64,000 nt of DNA from Lysinibacillus halotolerans (GCF_003711845.1 NZ_RHLQ01000011.1:1-64000), one strand, 5' to 3'. Positions 1 to 8,954 are shown, counted from the stretch's first letter. The notes: generated by a model from the letters alone, not told the origin. Numbers and translations are program-made.

Positions 1-121
1 TTGAGTACTATAATTACAAACGAATGAAGGCAAAATTAAAAGACCTAAGCCCGGTAGAATACCGAACAAAGGTCTTGGAAGCCGCCTAACAAAATATGTC
101 TAACTTTTTTGGGTCAGTTCA
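1..121 (+). mobile_element. 3' end of an IS3-family insertion sequence
   Basis: The window opens inside an insertion element. It contains the last codons of a transposase and then a terminal sequence at 97-121 (TGTCTAAC, a T run, GGGTCAGTTCA). This resembles the right inverted repeat of IS150/IS1221-type IS3 elements, whose left end usually reads TGAACTGACCC. The left end lies outside the window, so it cannot be said whether the element is complete. Confidence 0.75.
3..89 (+). CDS. IS3-family transposase OrfB, C-terminal fragment (5' partial)
   Basis: Frame 3 reads 28 codons to a TAA at 87-89 and ends NYKRMKAKLKDLSP, then VEYRT. This is the usual C-terminus of the DDE integrase-type transposase (OrfB) of IS3 elements, which catalyses element excision and insertion. 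Only the tail is inside the window, so intactness cannot be judged. The assignment rests on that C-terminal motif plus the IS end that follows directly. Confidence 0.7.
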   Translation, partial: EYYNYKRMKAKLKDLSPVEYRTKVLEAA

Positions 122-138
122 AAAGGGACTGGTTTTTT
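114..138 (+). terminator. Rho-independent terminator at the IS end
   Basis: TCAGTTC and GGACTGG can pair around an AAAAG loop with G-T wobbles, followed by six T residues. It overlaps the terminal repeat of the insertion element and would stop transposase transcripts from entering the next gene. Confidence 0.5.
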
Positions 139-285
139 ATTTGTATTGGTAGAAATAAATCGAAAAGGTGAAATATTGATTTAATTCATATTGGAGCACT
201 ATGAATTGACGTAGGGAAAACTTAAAAAGTAAAATGATTTTATTGAAAGGTACGGATAACATAAATTTTTTAGGAGATGGGTCAT

Positions 286-1491
286 TTGAAACAATTGTTT
301 GTAAAAACAGAACCGCAACGTTTTTGGATAGAAAAGTTGGCAACGTTAGAGGAACCATTTAAAAAGGCTGCTCAACAAATCGACGAACAATCGCAATTTC
401 CCCTTGAACATATTCATCAATTACGTCAAATCGGCTATACAAAATTAACTTTACCGAAACAGTTAGGGGGAGAAGGTTTTAATGTTTATGATTCGATTCT
501 CCTCCAAGAAACATTAGGGAGTTATGATGGTAGTACCGCTTTAGCTATAGGCTGGACTCTATTAACTGTAGGAGAGTTATATGAAAATCAATATTGGGAG
601 CCATCAAAATTATCAGCTTTTGCAAAAGAAGTAGAAAAAGGAGCTATTATTAATCGGGCAGTAAGCGAAATTGCAACAGGTAGTCCTATTCGAGGGGGAA
701 GACCGGGCACATCGGCTAAAAGGGAAGGGGATCATTGGGTAATTAACGGGCGCAAAAGCTATACAACGGGATCCTTTGCCCTTGATTATTTCTTAACTTC
801 CGCATGGATTGAAGAAAAAGAACAAATTGGCTTCTTTTTAATTCATAAAGATAACTCCGGTGTTTCGATTGAAGAAACGTGGGATGTGATGGCGATGCGA
901 GGTACAGCTAGTCACGATTTAGTCCTTGAAAATGTCCATGTTGATCAATCAGACTTAGTTGAGTTACCGAATAATAGTGCTAGTTTTAAGTTGAACGGTT
1001 GGTTACTTCTTATTCCTGCAACCTATTTAGGAATAGCTCAAGCGGCGCAGGATTATGCCCTTCAGTTTGCCAATACCCATTCTCCAAACAGTATAAAAGG
1101 AACGATTGCTTCTTTACCTAACGTTCAATCCTTACTAGGTGAAATCGAATTAGAATTAGCGAAGGCACGTTTTACATTATATGGAGCTGCCCAAAGTTAT
1201 GTAGAATTCAAAGGGAAAGAAAAAGAAGGTAAAAGAGTAACGGAAGAGGAAAAAATAACGATCATGAATGCTGTAAACGTCGCAAAACATGTCGTAACGA
1301 ATGGGGCAATCCAAGTAGTAGATAAGGCTATGCGAGTAGTCGGGGCAAAAAGTTTGCAACGGACAAATCCTCTTCAACGGTTTTATCGAGATGTTCGTGC
1401 AGGTCTACATAATCCGCCTATGGACGATATAACGATTAAAAAGTTAGCCGAATCAGCTTTGCAAGAGACGGCAAAAAATAATTCTTTATAG
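286..1491 (+). CDS. Acyl-CoA dehydrogenase-fold flavoprotein (YdbM/DszC-like)
   Basis: A 401-residue flavoprotein of the acyl-CoA dehydrogenase superfamily: alpha-helical N-terminal domain, central beta domain (GRKSYTTGS, RGTASHDL) and a C-terminal helical domain. The C-terminus lacks the YEGT-E-IQ motif that supplies the catalytic glutamate in short-chain dehydrogenases. It ends with FYRDVRAGLHNPP instead, a pattern seen in DszC/SfnB-like monooxygenases and YdbM relatives. Oxidation of an acyl-CoA is therefore not assured; a flavin-dependent oxygenase role is an alternative. The TTG at 286 is preferred because AGGAG at 272-276 lies nine bases upstream; the in-frame ATG at 277 would directly touch that site. 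It stands alone between the IS remnant and the B12 riboswitch. Confidence 0.8.
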   Translation: MKQLFVKTEPQRFWIEKLATLEEPFKKAAQQIDEQSQFPLEHIHQLRQIGYTKLTLPKQLGGEGFNVYDSILLQETLGSYDGSTALAIGWTLLTVGELYENQYWEPSKLSAFAKEVEKGAIINRAVSEIATGSPIRGGRPGTSAKREGDHWVINGRKSYTTGSFALDYFLTSAWIEEKEQIGFFLIHKDNSGVSIEETWDVMAMRGTASHDLVLENVHVDQSDLVELPNNSASFKLNGWLLLIPATYLGIAQAAQDYALQFANTHSPNSIKGTIASLPNVQSLLGEIELELAKARFTLYGAAQSYVEFKGKEKEGKRVTEEEKITIMNAVNVAKHVVTNGAIQVVDKAMRVVGAKSLQRTNPLQRFYRDVRAGLHNPPMDDITIKKLAESALQETAKNNSL

Positions 1492-1585
1492 GAGAGTTAT
1501 TTAATTACCTTTTTCTATTAAAATCTTTCTATACAATTGTTTTTTATAAGTTATAATGTGGAAGAACAACTTCATAATGACACAT

Positions 1586-1790
1586 AAAGGTTCTTATAGC
1601 GATTTTGTTATAAGAGTAAAAGGGAAGTCGGTGAAATTCCGACGCTGTCCCGCAACTGTAAATGGGAGCGTGCCTTACAGTCCACTGTTACAAAAGTAAT
1701 GGGAAGGGAAGGTTTGCGATGAACATGAGCCAGGAGACCTGCCTTTATGGTTAGGAATAGCACCTTACGAGGATAAGGGAGGCAGTAAAG
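1586..1790 (+). promoter_or_regulatory. Cobalamin (B12) riboswitch aptamer
   Basis: The stretch carries the hallmark cobalamin aptamer segments in order: GGGAAGTCGGTGAAATTCCG, then GCTGTCCCGCAACTGTAA (the B12-box core region), then GAGCCAGGAGACCTGCC. A -10 like TATAAT lies at 1552-1557. It heads the B12 transport and adenosylation operon, so adenosylcobalamin binding should lower expression of btuC, btuD-cbiZ and the adenosyltransferase. It also accounts for most of the 438-base gap between 1492 and 1929. Confidence 0.93.
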
Positions 1791-1816
1791 ATGGAGTGTT
1801 TATTTTTCGATTTTTC

Positions 1817-1850
1817 AAAGTCTCTCGTAAACTGAGAGACTTTTTATTTT
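1817..1850 (+). terminator. Terminator of the B12 riboswitch expression platform
   Basis: AAGTCTCTC and GAGAGACTT form a nine-pair stem around GTAAACT, followed by a T-rich run. It sits between the aptamer and btuC, the expected place for the attenuating terminator of a transcriptional B12 riboswitch. Confidence 0.85.
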
Positions 1851-1929
1851 GCCTTTTGGGAGGTATTGAAACAATGACAATATTATTTATGATAAATAGA
1901 TTACTAGAAAATAGGAATGAGGGAACAGT

Positions 1930-2925
1930 GTGAAAAGAAAAATGTTCTTCGCCTATAGTTCCTCTATCGGAATATTATTAATTAGCATTTGGTTAGGTGT
2001 CTCCATAGGAACAGCAGAAGTACCCTTTTCAACATTGTGGGATAAAGAAACGAATGAAAGTGCCTACAACATTTTATGGAGTATACGTATGCCCCGGGTT
2101 GTTTTAGCTGGTTTAGTAGGCGCCGCATTAGCGATTGCGGGAGCTGCGTTTCAAGGCTTATTGAAAAATCCACTGGCGGACCCTTATACATTAGGTATTT
2201 CTTCGGGGGCATCTGTTGGAGCGGTAGCAACAATTTTCTTTGGACTTTCCCTTCCTATAATAGGTTCATATTCGTTACCTTTTGTAGGGATGATATGTGC
2301 CTTTTTGACAATGGTTCTTGTTTTAACCTTTGCTCGACTCGTGGATCGAACGATGAAAATGGAAACGCTCATTTTAACCGGGGTCATTTTTAGTTCCTTT
2401 TTAGGTTCTTGTATTTCTTTAATGATTGCCCTAACAGGAGAACAATTACGTGAAATTATGGGTTGGCTTTTAGGTAGTGTTTCCATGCGCGGATGGCCGT
2501 ACGTTCAAATGATTGTACCCTTTATTATTATTGGAACAATTATTATATGGCTCAACCGAAGAGAGTTGAATGCCATGATGTATGGAGACGAACGGGCCCA
2601 ATCGTTAGGGGTAAATGTAAAGAAAAGTAAGTATGCGATACTAGCTGGAGGTTCCATGTTAACAGGGGCAGCCGTTGCTGTTTCGGGTACAATCGGATTT
2701 GTTGGTTTAGTTGTGCCTCATATGACAAGAATGCTATGGGGAGCAGACCACCGTCATCTATTGGTTTTGTCCTTTTTTAACGGAGCTAGTCTATTAATTA
2801 TTTGTGATTTAGTTTCCCGAACGATTATTTCCCCTTCAGAACTACCGATAGGTGTAATTACAGCCTTTATAGGGGCACCTGTTTTTTCATTTATATTTTA
2901 TAAACAAAGAAAAAGTAGGGGGTGA
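1930..2925 (+). CDS. btuC: Vitamin B12 ABC transporter permease BtuC
   Basis: A 331-residue integral membrane protein of the FecCD/BtuC permease family, with about ten hydrophobic segments. Family hallmarks are RMPRVVLAGLVGAALAIAGA near residue 50 and GFVGLVVPHMTR near residue 260, the cytoplasmic loop that contacts the ATPase. It would form the membrane channel for cobalamin or cobinamide import. The start is GTG, preceded by GAGGGA. It follows a cobalamin riboswitch and is five bases from the ATPase gene. The binding protein BtuF, often the first gene of this operon (yvrC in B. subtilis), is not present here and must be encoded elsewhere or borrowed. Confidence 0.93.
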   Translation: MKRKMFFAYSSSIGILLISIWLGVSIGTAEVPFSTLWDKETNESAYNILWSIRMPRVVLAGLVGAALAIAGAAFQGLLKNPLADPYTLGISSGASVGAVATIFFGLSLPIIGSYSLPFVGMICAFLTMVLVLTFARLVDRTMKMETLILTGVIFSSFLGSCISLMIALTGEQLREIMGWLLGSVSMRGWPYVQMIVPFIIIGTIIIWLNRRELNAMMYGDERAQSLGVNVKKSKYAILAGGSMLTGAAVAVSGTIGFVGLVVPHMTRMLWGADHRHLLVLSFFNGASLLIICDLVSRTIISPSELPIGVITAFIGAPVFSFIFYKQRKSRG

Positions 2926-2929
2926 GGTT

Positions 2930-4396
2930 ATGTTAAAGGTCCAAAATATTTCTGGAGGTTATGGTTCAACTCCAATACTTTCGAACATTTCCTTTGAAGT
3001 GGAAAAAGGGAAAATGTTAGGTATTCTTGGTCCAAATGGTTGTGGGAAATCCACTTTATTAAAAGTGATTAGCGGCATTATGAAACCATCAACGGGAACT
3101 GTTTATGTTGATGGTAAAGAAATTAAAGATTACTCTCCGAAACAATTAGCAAAAAAAATGACGGTTTTACCACAGCTACATGCAACAGCTTTTTCGAATA
3201 CGGTTCGAGATACCGTTTCCCTAGGACGTTATCCTCACCAGTCTGGATTTTTTTCCAGTTGGAAAACAGAAGATGAAAAAGCAGTTGTTAATGCAATGGA
3301 ACAAACAGGCGTAAGGAAATTTGAAAAAGCTCAATTGGAATATTTATCGGGAGGAGAGCAACAGCGGGTTTTTATAGCTCAAGCTTTAGCCCAATGTTCT
3401 AGTTTACTTTTACTTGATGAACCGACAAACCATTTAGATATTGCCCATCAAAAGCAAATATTAGATATGATTCGCAAGGAAGTAACGAATCACGACTTAA
3501 CGGTTGTTTCTGTTTTTCATGATATTAATTTAGCTTCACTATATTGTGATGAAATTTTATTAATGGAGGATGGAAAAGTAAGGGCAAAGGGTGTTCCCCA
3601 TGAAGTATTAATCGATGATCAAATAATGGATGTATATAAAGCAAGAATTTCAATGCAAGCCCATCCGGAGCAACCAAAACCTCAAATGACAATATTACCT
3701 GATTTAAACGAGCTTGCAAAGGAAAAGGTAATTACAGTAGAGAATATAAAAATAACAGATGAATACGTTGAATGTAAATCTGCTTTTCCTTTACGGGTTT
3801 TATCTTCAGCAGTTCATAATGCTGGATTAGGTTGGTATTCAAATTTTATTAATCGAACTGTTCAACAAGATTATAATATTTATCAAGTGAAAGAAGAGTT
3901 TTTACAATATTTAATAGAAGAAGGGTTTTCCCCTACGAATACGGTCGGCATGATGACGGCAGTTCATACGAAAAACGCTATTGTAAAACAATATGAAGCT
4001 CCTTTTGGAAGCGTTATCGTTATGGTCACAGCAGGAATTGGAAACGCAATAGATGTATCCCGTTCATATGATAGGGATAATAAGAATCATGTTGGAACGA
4101 TTAATACGTGGGTAATTGTTAACGGAAAATTATCTGATGAAGCATTTGTTCAAGGCATGATGACTGCAACAGAAGCGAAAACGAAAGCATTACATCATGA
4201 AAAGGTGTATGATACCATTTCTAATACGATGGCAACAGGTACACCGACCGATAGCTTACTTATTGCGGCGACTCAGCAGGGAGAATATATGCAATATGGT
4301 GGGCCTATTACAGAAGTTGGTAAAGTAATAGGGAGGGGCGTTTTTGAAGCGACAGTGGAAGCAATTCAAATTTATCGAAGAGGGGCGTTACAATGA
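2930..4396 (+). CDS. btuD: BtuD ATPase fused to CbiZ adenosylcobinamide amidohydrolase
   Basis: A 488-residue two-domain protein. Residues 1-250 are an ABC ATPase with Walker A GPNGCGKST at 34-42, signature LSGGEQQRV near 139, and Walker B LLLLDEP followed by a D-loop near 160. This part would drive BtuC-mediated cobalamin import. Residues from about 260 form a CbiZ-type domain (TVGMMTAVHTKNAI, GIGNAIDVSR, GTPTDSLLIA), which removes the aminopropanol side chain of adenosylcobinamide so that imported incomplete corrinoids can be rebuilt. The same fusion is known as YvrA in B. subtilis. Its stop overlaps the adenosyltransferase start by four bases, so the two are probably translationally coupled. 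Confidence 0.92.
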   Translation: MLKVQNISGGYGSTPILSNISFEVEKGKMLGILGPNGCGKSTLLKVISGIMKPSTGTVYVDGKEIKDYSPKQLAKKMTVLPQLHATAFSNTVRDTVSLGRYPHQSGFFSSWKTEDEKAVVNAMEQTGVRKFEKAQLEYLSGGEQQRVFIAQALAQCSSLLLLDEPTNHLDIAHQKQILDMIRKEVTNHDLTVVSVFHDINLASLYCDEILLMEDGKVRAKGVPHEVLIDDQIMDVYKARISMQAHPEQPKPQMTILPDLNELAKEKVITVENIKITDEYVECKSAFPLRVLSSAVHNAGLGWYSNFINRTVQQDYNIYQVKEEFLQYLIEEGFSPTNTVGMMTAVHTKNAIVKQYEAPFGSVIVMVTAGIGNAIDVSRSYDRDNKNHVGTINTWVIVNGKLSDEAFVQGMMTATEAKTKALHHEKVYDTISNTMATGTPTDSLLIAATQQGEYMQYGGPITEVGKVIGRGVFEATVEAIQIYRRGALQ

Positions 4397-4953
4397 AACT
4401 GTACACGAAAACAGGGGATAAAGGAAAAACGAGCTTAATGGGCGGACGTGTCAATAAGGACGATTTACGTGTAGAAGCTTATGGCACTATTGATGAATTA
4501 AATTCTTTTATTGGTAAAGCGATAACGGAATTAGACTCAACGATTTTTCAAGATTTAATTGAAGACTTACAAACGATTCAGCATGAATTATTTGACTGTG
4601 GCGGAGATTTGGCCAATGTAATGAAGGAACGACAATATACTCTACAAGAATCATCCATTGAGGTGCTAGAAAAACGTATTGATACTTTATCTGATGAAGC
4701 ACCTCCATTAAAAAGATTTATTTTGCCAGGCGGAACATCGGCAGCTGCAACTCTTCACATTGCTCGTACTGTTACACGTCGTGCAGAGCGGAGAGTAGTG
4801 ACGTTAATGAACGAAAAAGAAGATGTTCCTACCGTTGTACAAAAGTATTTAAATCGATTATCGGATTATTTCTTTGCAGCGGCCCGTGTTGTCAATTTCC
4901 GTTTACAAGTAAGTGATGTGGAATATATTCGAGGCGGAGATGTATTTAAATAA
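4393..4953 (+). CDS. pduO: PduO-type cob(I)alamin adenosyltransferase
   Basis: A 186-residue protein that transfers the adenosyl group of ATP to cob(I)alamin, yielding adenosylcobalamin. The N-terminal YTKTGDKGKTSLMGG motif binds ATP. RFILPGGTSAAATLHIAR and RRAERRV line the active site, and YLNRLSDYFFAAAR closes the helical bundle. Length and motifs are typical of the PduO/YvqK family. The gene overlaps the preceding btuD-cbiZ by ATGA and is followed by a terminator, so it ends the riboswitch-controlled operon. Its product is the cofactor needed by the isobutyryl-CoA mutase encoded about 8 kb downstream. Confidence 0.95.
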   Translation: MKLYTKTGDKGKTSLMGGRVNKDDLRVEAYGTIDELNSFIGKAITELDSTIFQDLIEDLQTIQHELFDCGGDLANVMKERQYTLQESSIEVLEKRIDTLSDEAPPLKRFILPGGTSAAATLHIARTVTRRAERRVVTLMNEKEDVPTVVQKYLNRLSDYFFAAARVVNFRLQVSDVEYIRGGDVFK

Positions 4954-4960
4954 TGTAATT

Positions 4961-4997
4961 AAAACAATCCTACATAAATAGGATTGTTTTTTATTTT
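4961..4997 (+). terminator. Rho-independent terminator of the B12 operon
   Basis: AAAACAATCCTA pairs with TAGGATTGTTTT around CATAAA, followed by TTATTTT. It lies directly after the adenosyltransferase stop codon. Confidence 0.92.
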
Positions 4998-5074
4998 GAA
5001 AAGAAGGTATAAATAGAAAAAAGACGAATAAAGAAAGAAAATTTTAATATAATTAGAAATTTCCGAACAATACA

Positions 5075-5104
5075 TTGACTGAATGCTCATTCATATTTTA
5101 CAAT
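5075..5104 (+). promoter_or_regulatory. Sigma-A promoter of fadF
   Basis: TTGACT at 5075-5080 and TACAAT at 5099-5104 are separated by 18 bases. The FadR-like operator at 5076-5093 covers the -35 hexamer and most of the spacer, which fits simple repression. Confidence 0.7.
5076..5093 (+). promoter_or_regulatory. FadR-like operator upstream of fadF
   Basis: TGACTGAATGCTCATTCA agrees at 15 of 18 positions with the B. subtilis FadR consensus TGAATGAMTARTCATTCA, as recalled. A closely related site lies in opposite orientation at 7600-7617. A TetR-family regulator encoded at 12158-12802 is the likely binder. Confidence 0.72.
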
Positions 5105-5215
5105 AAAAACAGAATAATAAGAGATTTCTAATCAATGCTAATCATAATTATAGGTTGATAGGAATAATCAATAGAAACAGAAACAAAGGGGAAAAAGAGA
5201 TAAGGGGGAGAAGAA

Positions 5216-7375
5216 ATGAATGCATTATTAATTGCAAACTGGGTGTTGTTTATTGCGGTCGTGCTATACGCAGTAGGATTGTTTGTTTATCTGTTAAAAA
5301 CACGATATGAGTTTGTAAAGCTTGGGAAGAAAGAAGAATTTAATGACAATGTTATGATGCGACTCGAAAAAATTTGGGTCAATGTTTTTGGACAATCTAA
5401 ATTATTAAAAGATAAAAAAAGCGGATTTATCCATGTTTTATTTTTCTATGGATTTCTTCTCGTTCAATTAGGGGCTATAGATTTTATCTGGAAAGGATTA
5501 GCTCCAGGATCACACCTTCCATTAGGACAACTATATCAAGTATTTACGTTATTTGAGGAAATTGTAGCTGCGGTCATTTTAGTTGCCGTTTTTGGAGCTT
5601 TTTATCGTCGGTATATTGAAAAGCTCGTTCGTCTAAAACGAGGTTGGAAAAATGGACTAGTATTAATTTTTATCGGTGGATTAATGGTTTCCACATTAGT
5701 TGGAAACGGCATGGGAATTATTTGGCATAATCATGGCTTAACTGGTAGTGAGCCGATTGCCTCAGGAATTGCTGCTATATTTAGTTTCTTACCAGCTGAA
5801 GCTGCTGCAGTAGGATTTTATATTATGTGGTGGGTACACTTACTGATTTTATTAACATTCTTAGTGTATGTTCCGCAATCAAAGCATTTCCATCTTATCT
5901 CTGGCCCTGTAAACGTTTACTTCCACAGATTAGACCGTGCTGGTACGCTTCGCCCAATTAATTTCGATGCGATGGAAGAGGCGGAAGATGAAGAAGAAAT
6001 GCCTTCCTTTGGTGTTGGTAAAATTACAGACTTTACTCAAAAACAATTAATCGATTTATACGCATGTGTAGAATGCGGCCGTTGTACGAATATGTGCCCT
6101 GCAACGGGAACAGGTAAAATGCTGTCCCCGATGGATTTAATCGTTAAGTTACGTGATCATTTAACTTTTACAGGTGCTGTTACAACGAAACAAAAGCCTT
6201 GGGTTCCTGCTTTTGCCTTTAACAATTCAAAGGGCAATCAACTTGCAATGGCTGCAGGGGCAAAAGGGGTAATCGTTGAGGATATTTATAGTCCATCATT
6301 AATCGGAGACGTTATTACAGAAGAGGAAATTTGGGCTTGTACAACATGCCGAAACTGTGAAGACCAATGTCCTGTTATGAATGAACATGTAGATAAAATC
6401 ATTGATCTTCGCCGTTATTTAACGATGACAGAAGGAAAAGTAAATTCCGATGCTCAACGGGCTATGAACAATATCGAACGTCAAGGAAATCCTTGGGGTC
6501 TTAACCGTAAAGAAAAGGAGAACTGGCGAGACCTTGATTCATCTATTCATATTCCGACTGTAAAAGAAGCGAAAAAATCAGGAGAAGGTTTTGACTATTT
6601 ATTCTGGGTCGGCTCGATGGGATCCTTTGATAGTCGTTCACAAAAAATCGCTCTGTCCTTTGCTCGATTAATGAATGAAGCAGGCGTGAAATTTGCTATT
6701 TTAGGGAATAAAGAGAAAAACTCCGGTGATACACCTCGCCGATTAGGAAATGAATTTTTATTCCAAGAGCTTGCAACAGCTAATATTGAAGAGTTTGAGA
6801 AAAATGAAGTGAAGAAAATTGTAACGATTGATCCTCATGCCTATAACATTTTCAAAAATGAATATAAAGATTTCGGATGGGAAGGGGAAGTCTATCACCA
6901 TACGGAACTATTATATGAGCTAGTAGAGCAAGGGAAATTAACATTAAACCATCGAGTTGATGAAACAATTGTATTCCATGATTCATGTTATTTAGGTCGT
7001 TACAATGACGTATATGATGCACCACGGGAAATTTTAAAAGCGATTCCTGGTGTAAACCTAGTTGAAATGGAACGAAATCGTGAAACGGCTATGTGTTGTG
7101 GAGCAGGTGGAGGTTTAATGTGGATGGAGGAACATGTTGGTAACCGAATTAATGTTGCTCGAACAGAACAAGCATTAGCTACAAGTGCTTCCATTATTTC
7201 ATCAGGCTGTCCATATTGCTTAACAATGCTGTCGGATGGTACAAAGGCGAAGGAAGTGGAAGAAACAGTCGGTACTTATGATATCGCCGAACTTTTAGAA
7301 CGCTCTGTATTTGGTGATAAAAGTTTTGAAATCTCCGTAGAAAATCAGGAGGAACTAAAGACAGTTAGCAAGTAA
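5216..7375 (+). CDS. fadF: Membrane-anchored Fe-S reductase FadF
   Basis: A 719-residue protein related to B. subtilis FadF/YwjF and to heterodisulfide reductase-like oxidoreductases. Residues 1-240 hold about six membrane segments resembling a nitrate-reductase gamma/cytochrome b domain. Two 4Fe-4S motifs follow: CVECGRCTNMCP from residue 284 and CTTCRNCEDQCP from about 375. Two cysteine-rich CCG domains contain HDSCYLGR (about 588) and CCGAGGG (about 627), with SGCPYC near 663. It probably passes electrons from acyl-CoA dehydrogenases, via electron transfer flavoprotein, to the membrane quinone pool; that role is inferred from family and context. It has its own FadR-like-controlled promoter and precedes the acyl-CoA operon. 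Confidence 0.9.
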   Translation: MNALLIANWVLFIAVVLYAVGLFVYLLKTRYEFVKLGKKEEFNDNVMMRLEKIWVNVFGQSKLLKDKKSGFIHVLFFYGFLLVQLGAIDFIWKGLAPGSHLPLGQLYQVFTLFEEIVAAVILVAVFGAFYRRYIEKLVRLKRGWKNGLVLIFIGGLMVSTLVGNGMGIIWHNHGLTGSEPIASGIAAIFSFLPAEAAAVGFYIMWWVHLLILLTFLVYVPQSKHFHLISGPVNVYFHRLDRAGTLRPINFDAMEEAEDEEEMPSFGVGKITDFTQKQLIDLYACVECGRCTNMCPATGTGKMLSPMDLIVKLRDHLTFTGAVTTKQKPWVPAFAFNNSKGNQLAMAAGAKGVIVEDIYSPSLIGDVITEEEIWACTTCRNCEDQCPVMNEHVDKIIDLRRYLTMTEGKVNSDAQRAMNNIERQGNPWGLNRKEKENWRDLDSSIHIPTVKEAKKSGEGFDYLFWVGSMGSFDSRSQKIALSFARLMNEAGVKFAILGNKEKNSGDTPRRLGNEFLFQELATANIEEFEKNEVKKIVTIDPHAYNIFKNEYKDFGWEGEVYHHTELLYELVEQGKLTLNHRVDETIVFHDSCYLGRYNDVYDAPREILKAIPGVNLVEMERNRETAMCCGAGGGLMWMEEHVGNRINVARTEQALATSASIISSGCPYCLTMLSDGTKAKEVEETVGTYDIAELLERSVFGDKSFEISVENQEELKTVSK

Positions 7376-7555
7376 TTGCAAGTGACTAAGAAATAAATAG
7401 ATAGAAACTAATTGGGAATCGACTTCTTTTGATAAGATGGAACAAAATTATTGTTTTTTTCAACATTTTTATGCAGAAATTAAGCGAAAATATAAAATTT
7501 AGAAAAGTTGAAATTGAATAATTTATCAGTATTCTGTAAAATGAAGTTAAAGATG

Positions 7556-7588
7556 AAAAGGGGAGTTCTAAATGACTCCCTTTTTTAT
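7556..7588 (+). terminator. Rho-independent terminator after fadF
   Basis: AAAGGGGAGT pairs with ACTCCCTTTT around TCTAAATG, with a T-rich tail. It lies just upstream of the next promoter and separates fadF from the thiolase operon. Confidence 0.85.
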
Positions 7589-7598
7589 TAAAAATAAA

Positions 7599-7627
7599 TT
7601 GAGCGAGCGTTCAGTCGATAGGATAAT
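7599..7627 (+). promoter_or_regulatory. Sigma-A promoter of the acyl-CoA operon
   Basis: TTGAGC at 7599-7604 and GATAAT at 7622-7627 are separated by 17 bases. Transcription would begin near 7634, which argues against any start codon upstream of about 7660 for the thiolase. The operator at 7600-7617 overlaps the -35 and spacer. Confidence 0.65.
7600..7617 (-). promoter_or_regulatory. FadR-like operator upstream of the thiolase operon
   Basis: On the plus strand the site reads TGAGCGAGCGTTCAGTCG. Its reverse complement, CGACTGAACGCTCGCTCA, matches the fadF operator at 14 of 18 positions, the four differences being transitions. Both sites sit in the same place relative to their promoters, so one repressor probably controls both units. 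Confidence 0.68.
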
Positions 7628-7707
7628 CTTAATCTATCAAATTGATAAAGGAAAATGAAGCTCAGAAGCATAACAATTTTTATTCAAAAACAAAGGGGAT
7701 GGGGATT

Positions 7708-8901
7708 TTGAGTAAATCAGTTATTTTAGAAGGGGCTAGAACACCATTTGGTAAATTTGGAGGTTCTCTTGCATCTCTTTCAGCGAGTGATCTTGGAGGA
7801 AATGCCATTCAATCCGCCTTACAAAAAGCAAATATTCAACCAGAGGAAGTACAAGAAGTGATTATAGGAACAGTTTTACAAGGGGGCCAAGGGCAAATTC
7901 CTTCTAGGCAAGCAGCAACAAAAGCTGGCATTCCTTACACAGTTAAAACAGAAACGATCAATAAAGTATGTGCTTCTGGGATGCGGAGTGTCACACTAGC
8001 AGATCAACTCATTCGGTTGGGAGAGGAAGAGGTGATTGTTGCCGGTGGTATGGAGTCTATGTCCAACGCACCTTACTATTTACCAAAAGGACGCTGGGGT
8101 CTTCGGATGGGAGATGCGAAGTTAGTAGATGGAATGGTATATGATGGACTATCTTGTGCCTTTCATCCAAATAATGTTCATATGGGCACTTACGGAAATG
8201 AAACAGCGAGTAGTTTTGATATTTCACGGGATGTGCAAGACGAATGGGCAGTTCGCAGTCATCAATTAGCTATCAAAGCAATAGAAGAAGGAAAATTTGC
8301 TGAAGAGATTGTTCCAATTAAAATAAAGGGTCGTAAAGGTGATGTTACGACAATTCAAGAAGATGAAGCACCTCGAAAAGACACAACAATGGAAGCGTTA
8401 TCAAAATTGAAACCAGCCTTCGACAAGGATGGAACAATTACAGCAGGTAATGCACCAGGGGTAAATGATGGGGCATGCGCCCTTGTGTTAATGAGCGAAG
8501 AACGGGCGGAGCGTGAAGGACGTAAGCCACTTGCTTATGTATTAGGACATGGGGAAGTTGGAGTGGAACCAAAGGATTTCCCTCAAACACCGGGTATTGT
8601 CATTAAAGAATTATTAAAGAAAACACAAAAATCTGTGGATGATATAGATTTAATTGAAATAAACGAGGCGTTTGCTGCTGTAGCATTAGTGAGCAATCAA
8701 ATTGCAGGATTGGATCCAGAAAAAGTTAATGTGAATGGGGGAGCAGTAGCTTTAGGACATCCAATTGGAGCATCAGGCGCGAGAATTATTTTAACTTTAG
8801 CTTATGAATTAAGACGCCGGGGTGGAGGTATTGGTATTGCAGCCATCTGTTCAGGTGGTGGTCAAGGAGATGCCATCATGATTGAAGTACCAAAACAATA
8901 A
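7708..8901 (+). CDS. Acetyl-CoA C-acetyltransferase (thiolase)
   Basis: A 398-residue thiolase that cleaves or forms acetoacetyl-CoA and longer 3-ketoacyl-CoA. The nucleophilic cysteine is in [10 protein letters not shown] (about C88). [10 protein letters not shown] supplies the catalytic histidine near residue 351 and CSGGGQGDA the second cysteine near 380. The TTG at 7708 gives the usual thiolase N-terminus ([14 protein letters not shown]) and has AAAGGGG nine bases upstream. A longer reading frame from TTG 7642 would begin only about eight bases after the predicted transcription start. First gene of the operon that continues with 3-hydroxybutyryl-CoA dehydrogenase and two acyl-CoA dehydrogenases. 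Confidence 0.93.
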   Translation: MSKSVILEGARTPFGKFGGSLASLSASDLGGNAIQSALQKANIQPEEVQEVIIGTVLQGGQGQIPSRQAATKAGIPYTVKTETINKVCASGMRSVTLADQLIRLGEEEVIVAGGMESMSNAPYYLPKGRWGLRMGDAKLVDGMVYDGLSCAFHPNNVHMGTYGNETASSFDISRDVQDEWAVRSHQLAIKAIEEGKFAEEIVPIKIKGRKGDVTTIQEDEAPRKDTTMEALSKLKPAFDKDGTITAGNAPGVNDGACALVLMSEERAEREGRKPLAYVLGHGEVGVEPKDFPQTPGIVIKELLKKTQKSVDDIDLIEINEAFAAVALVSNQIAGLDPEKVNVNGGAVALGHPIGASGARIILTLAYELRRRGGGIGIAAICSGGGQGDAIMIEVPKQ

Positions 8902-8954
8902 CAAAATTGTTTCAACTATGTAAAAAACGTTCGAACATAATGGGGGATTGAAAT

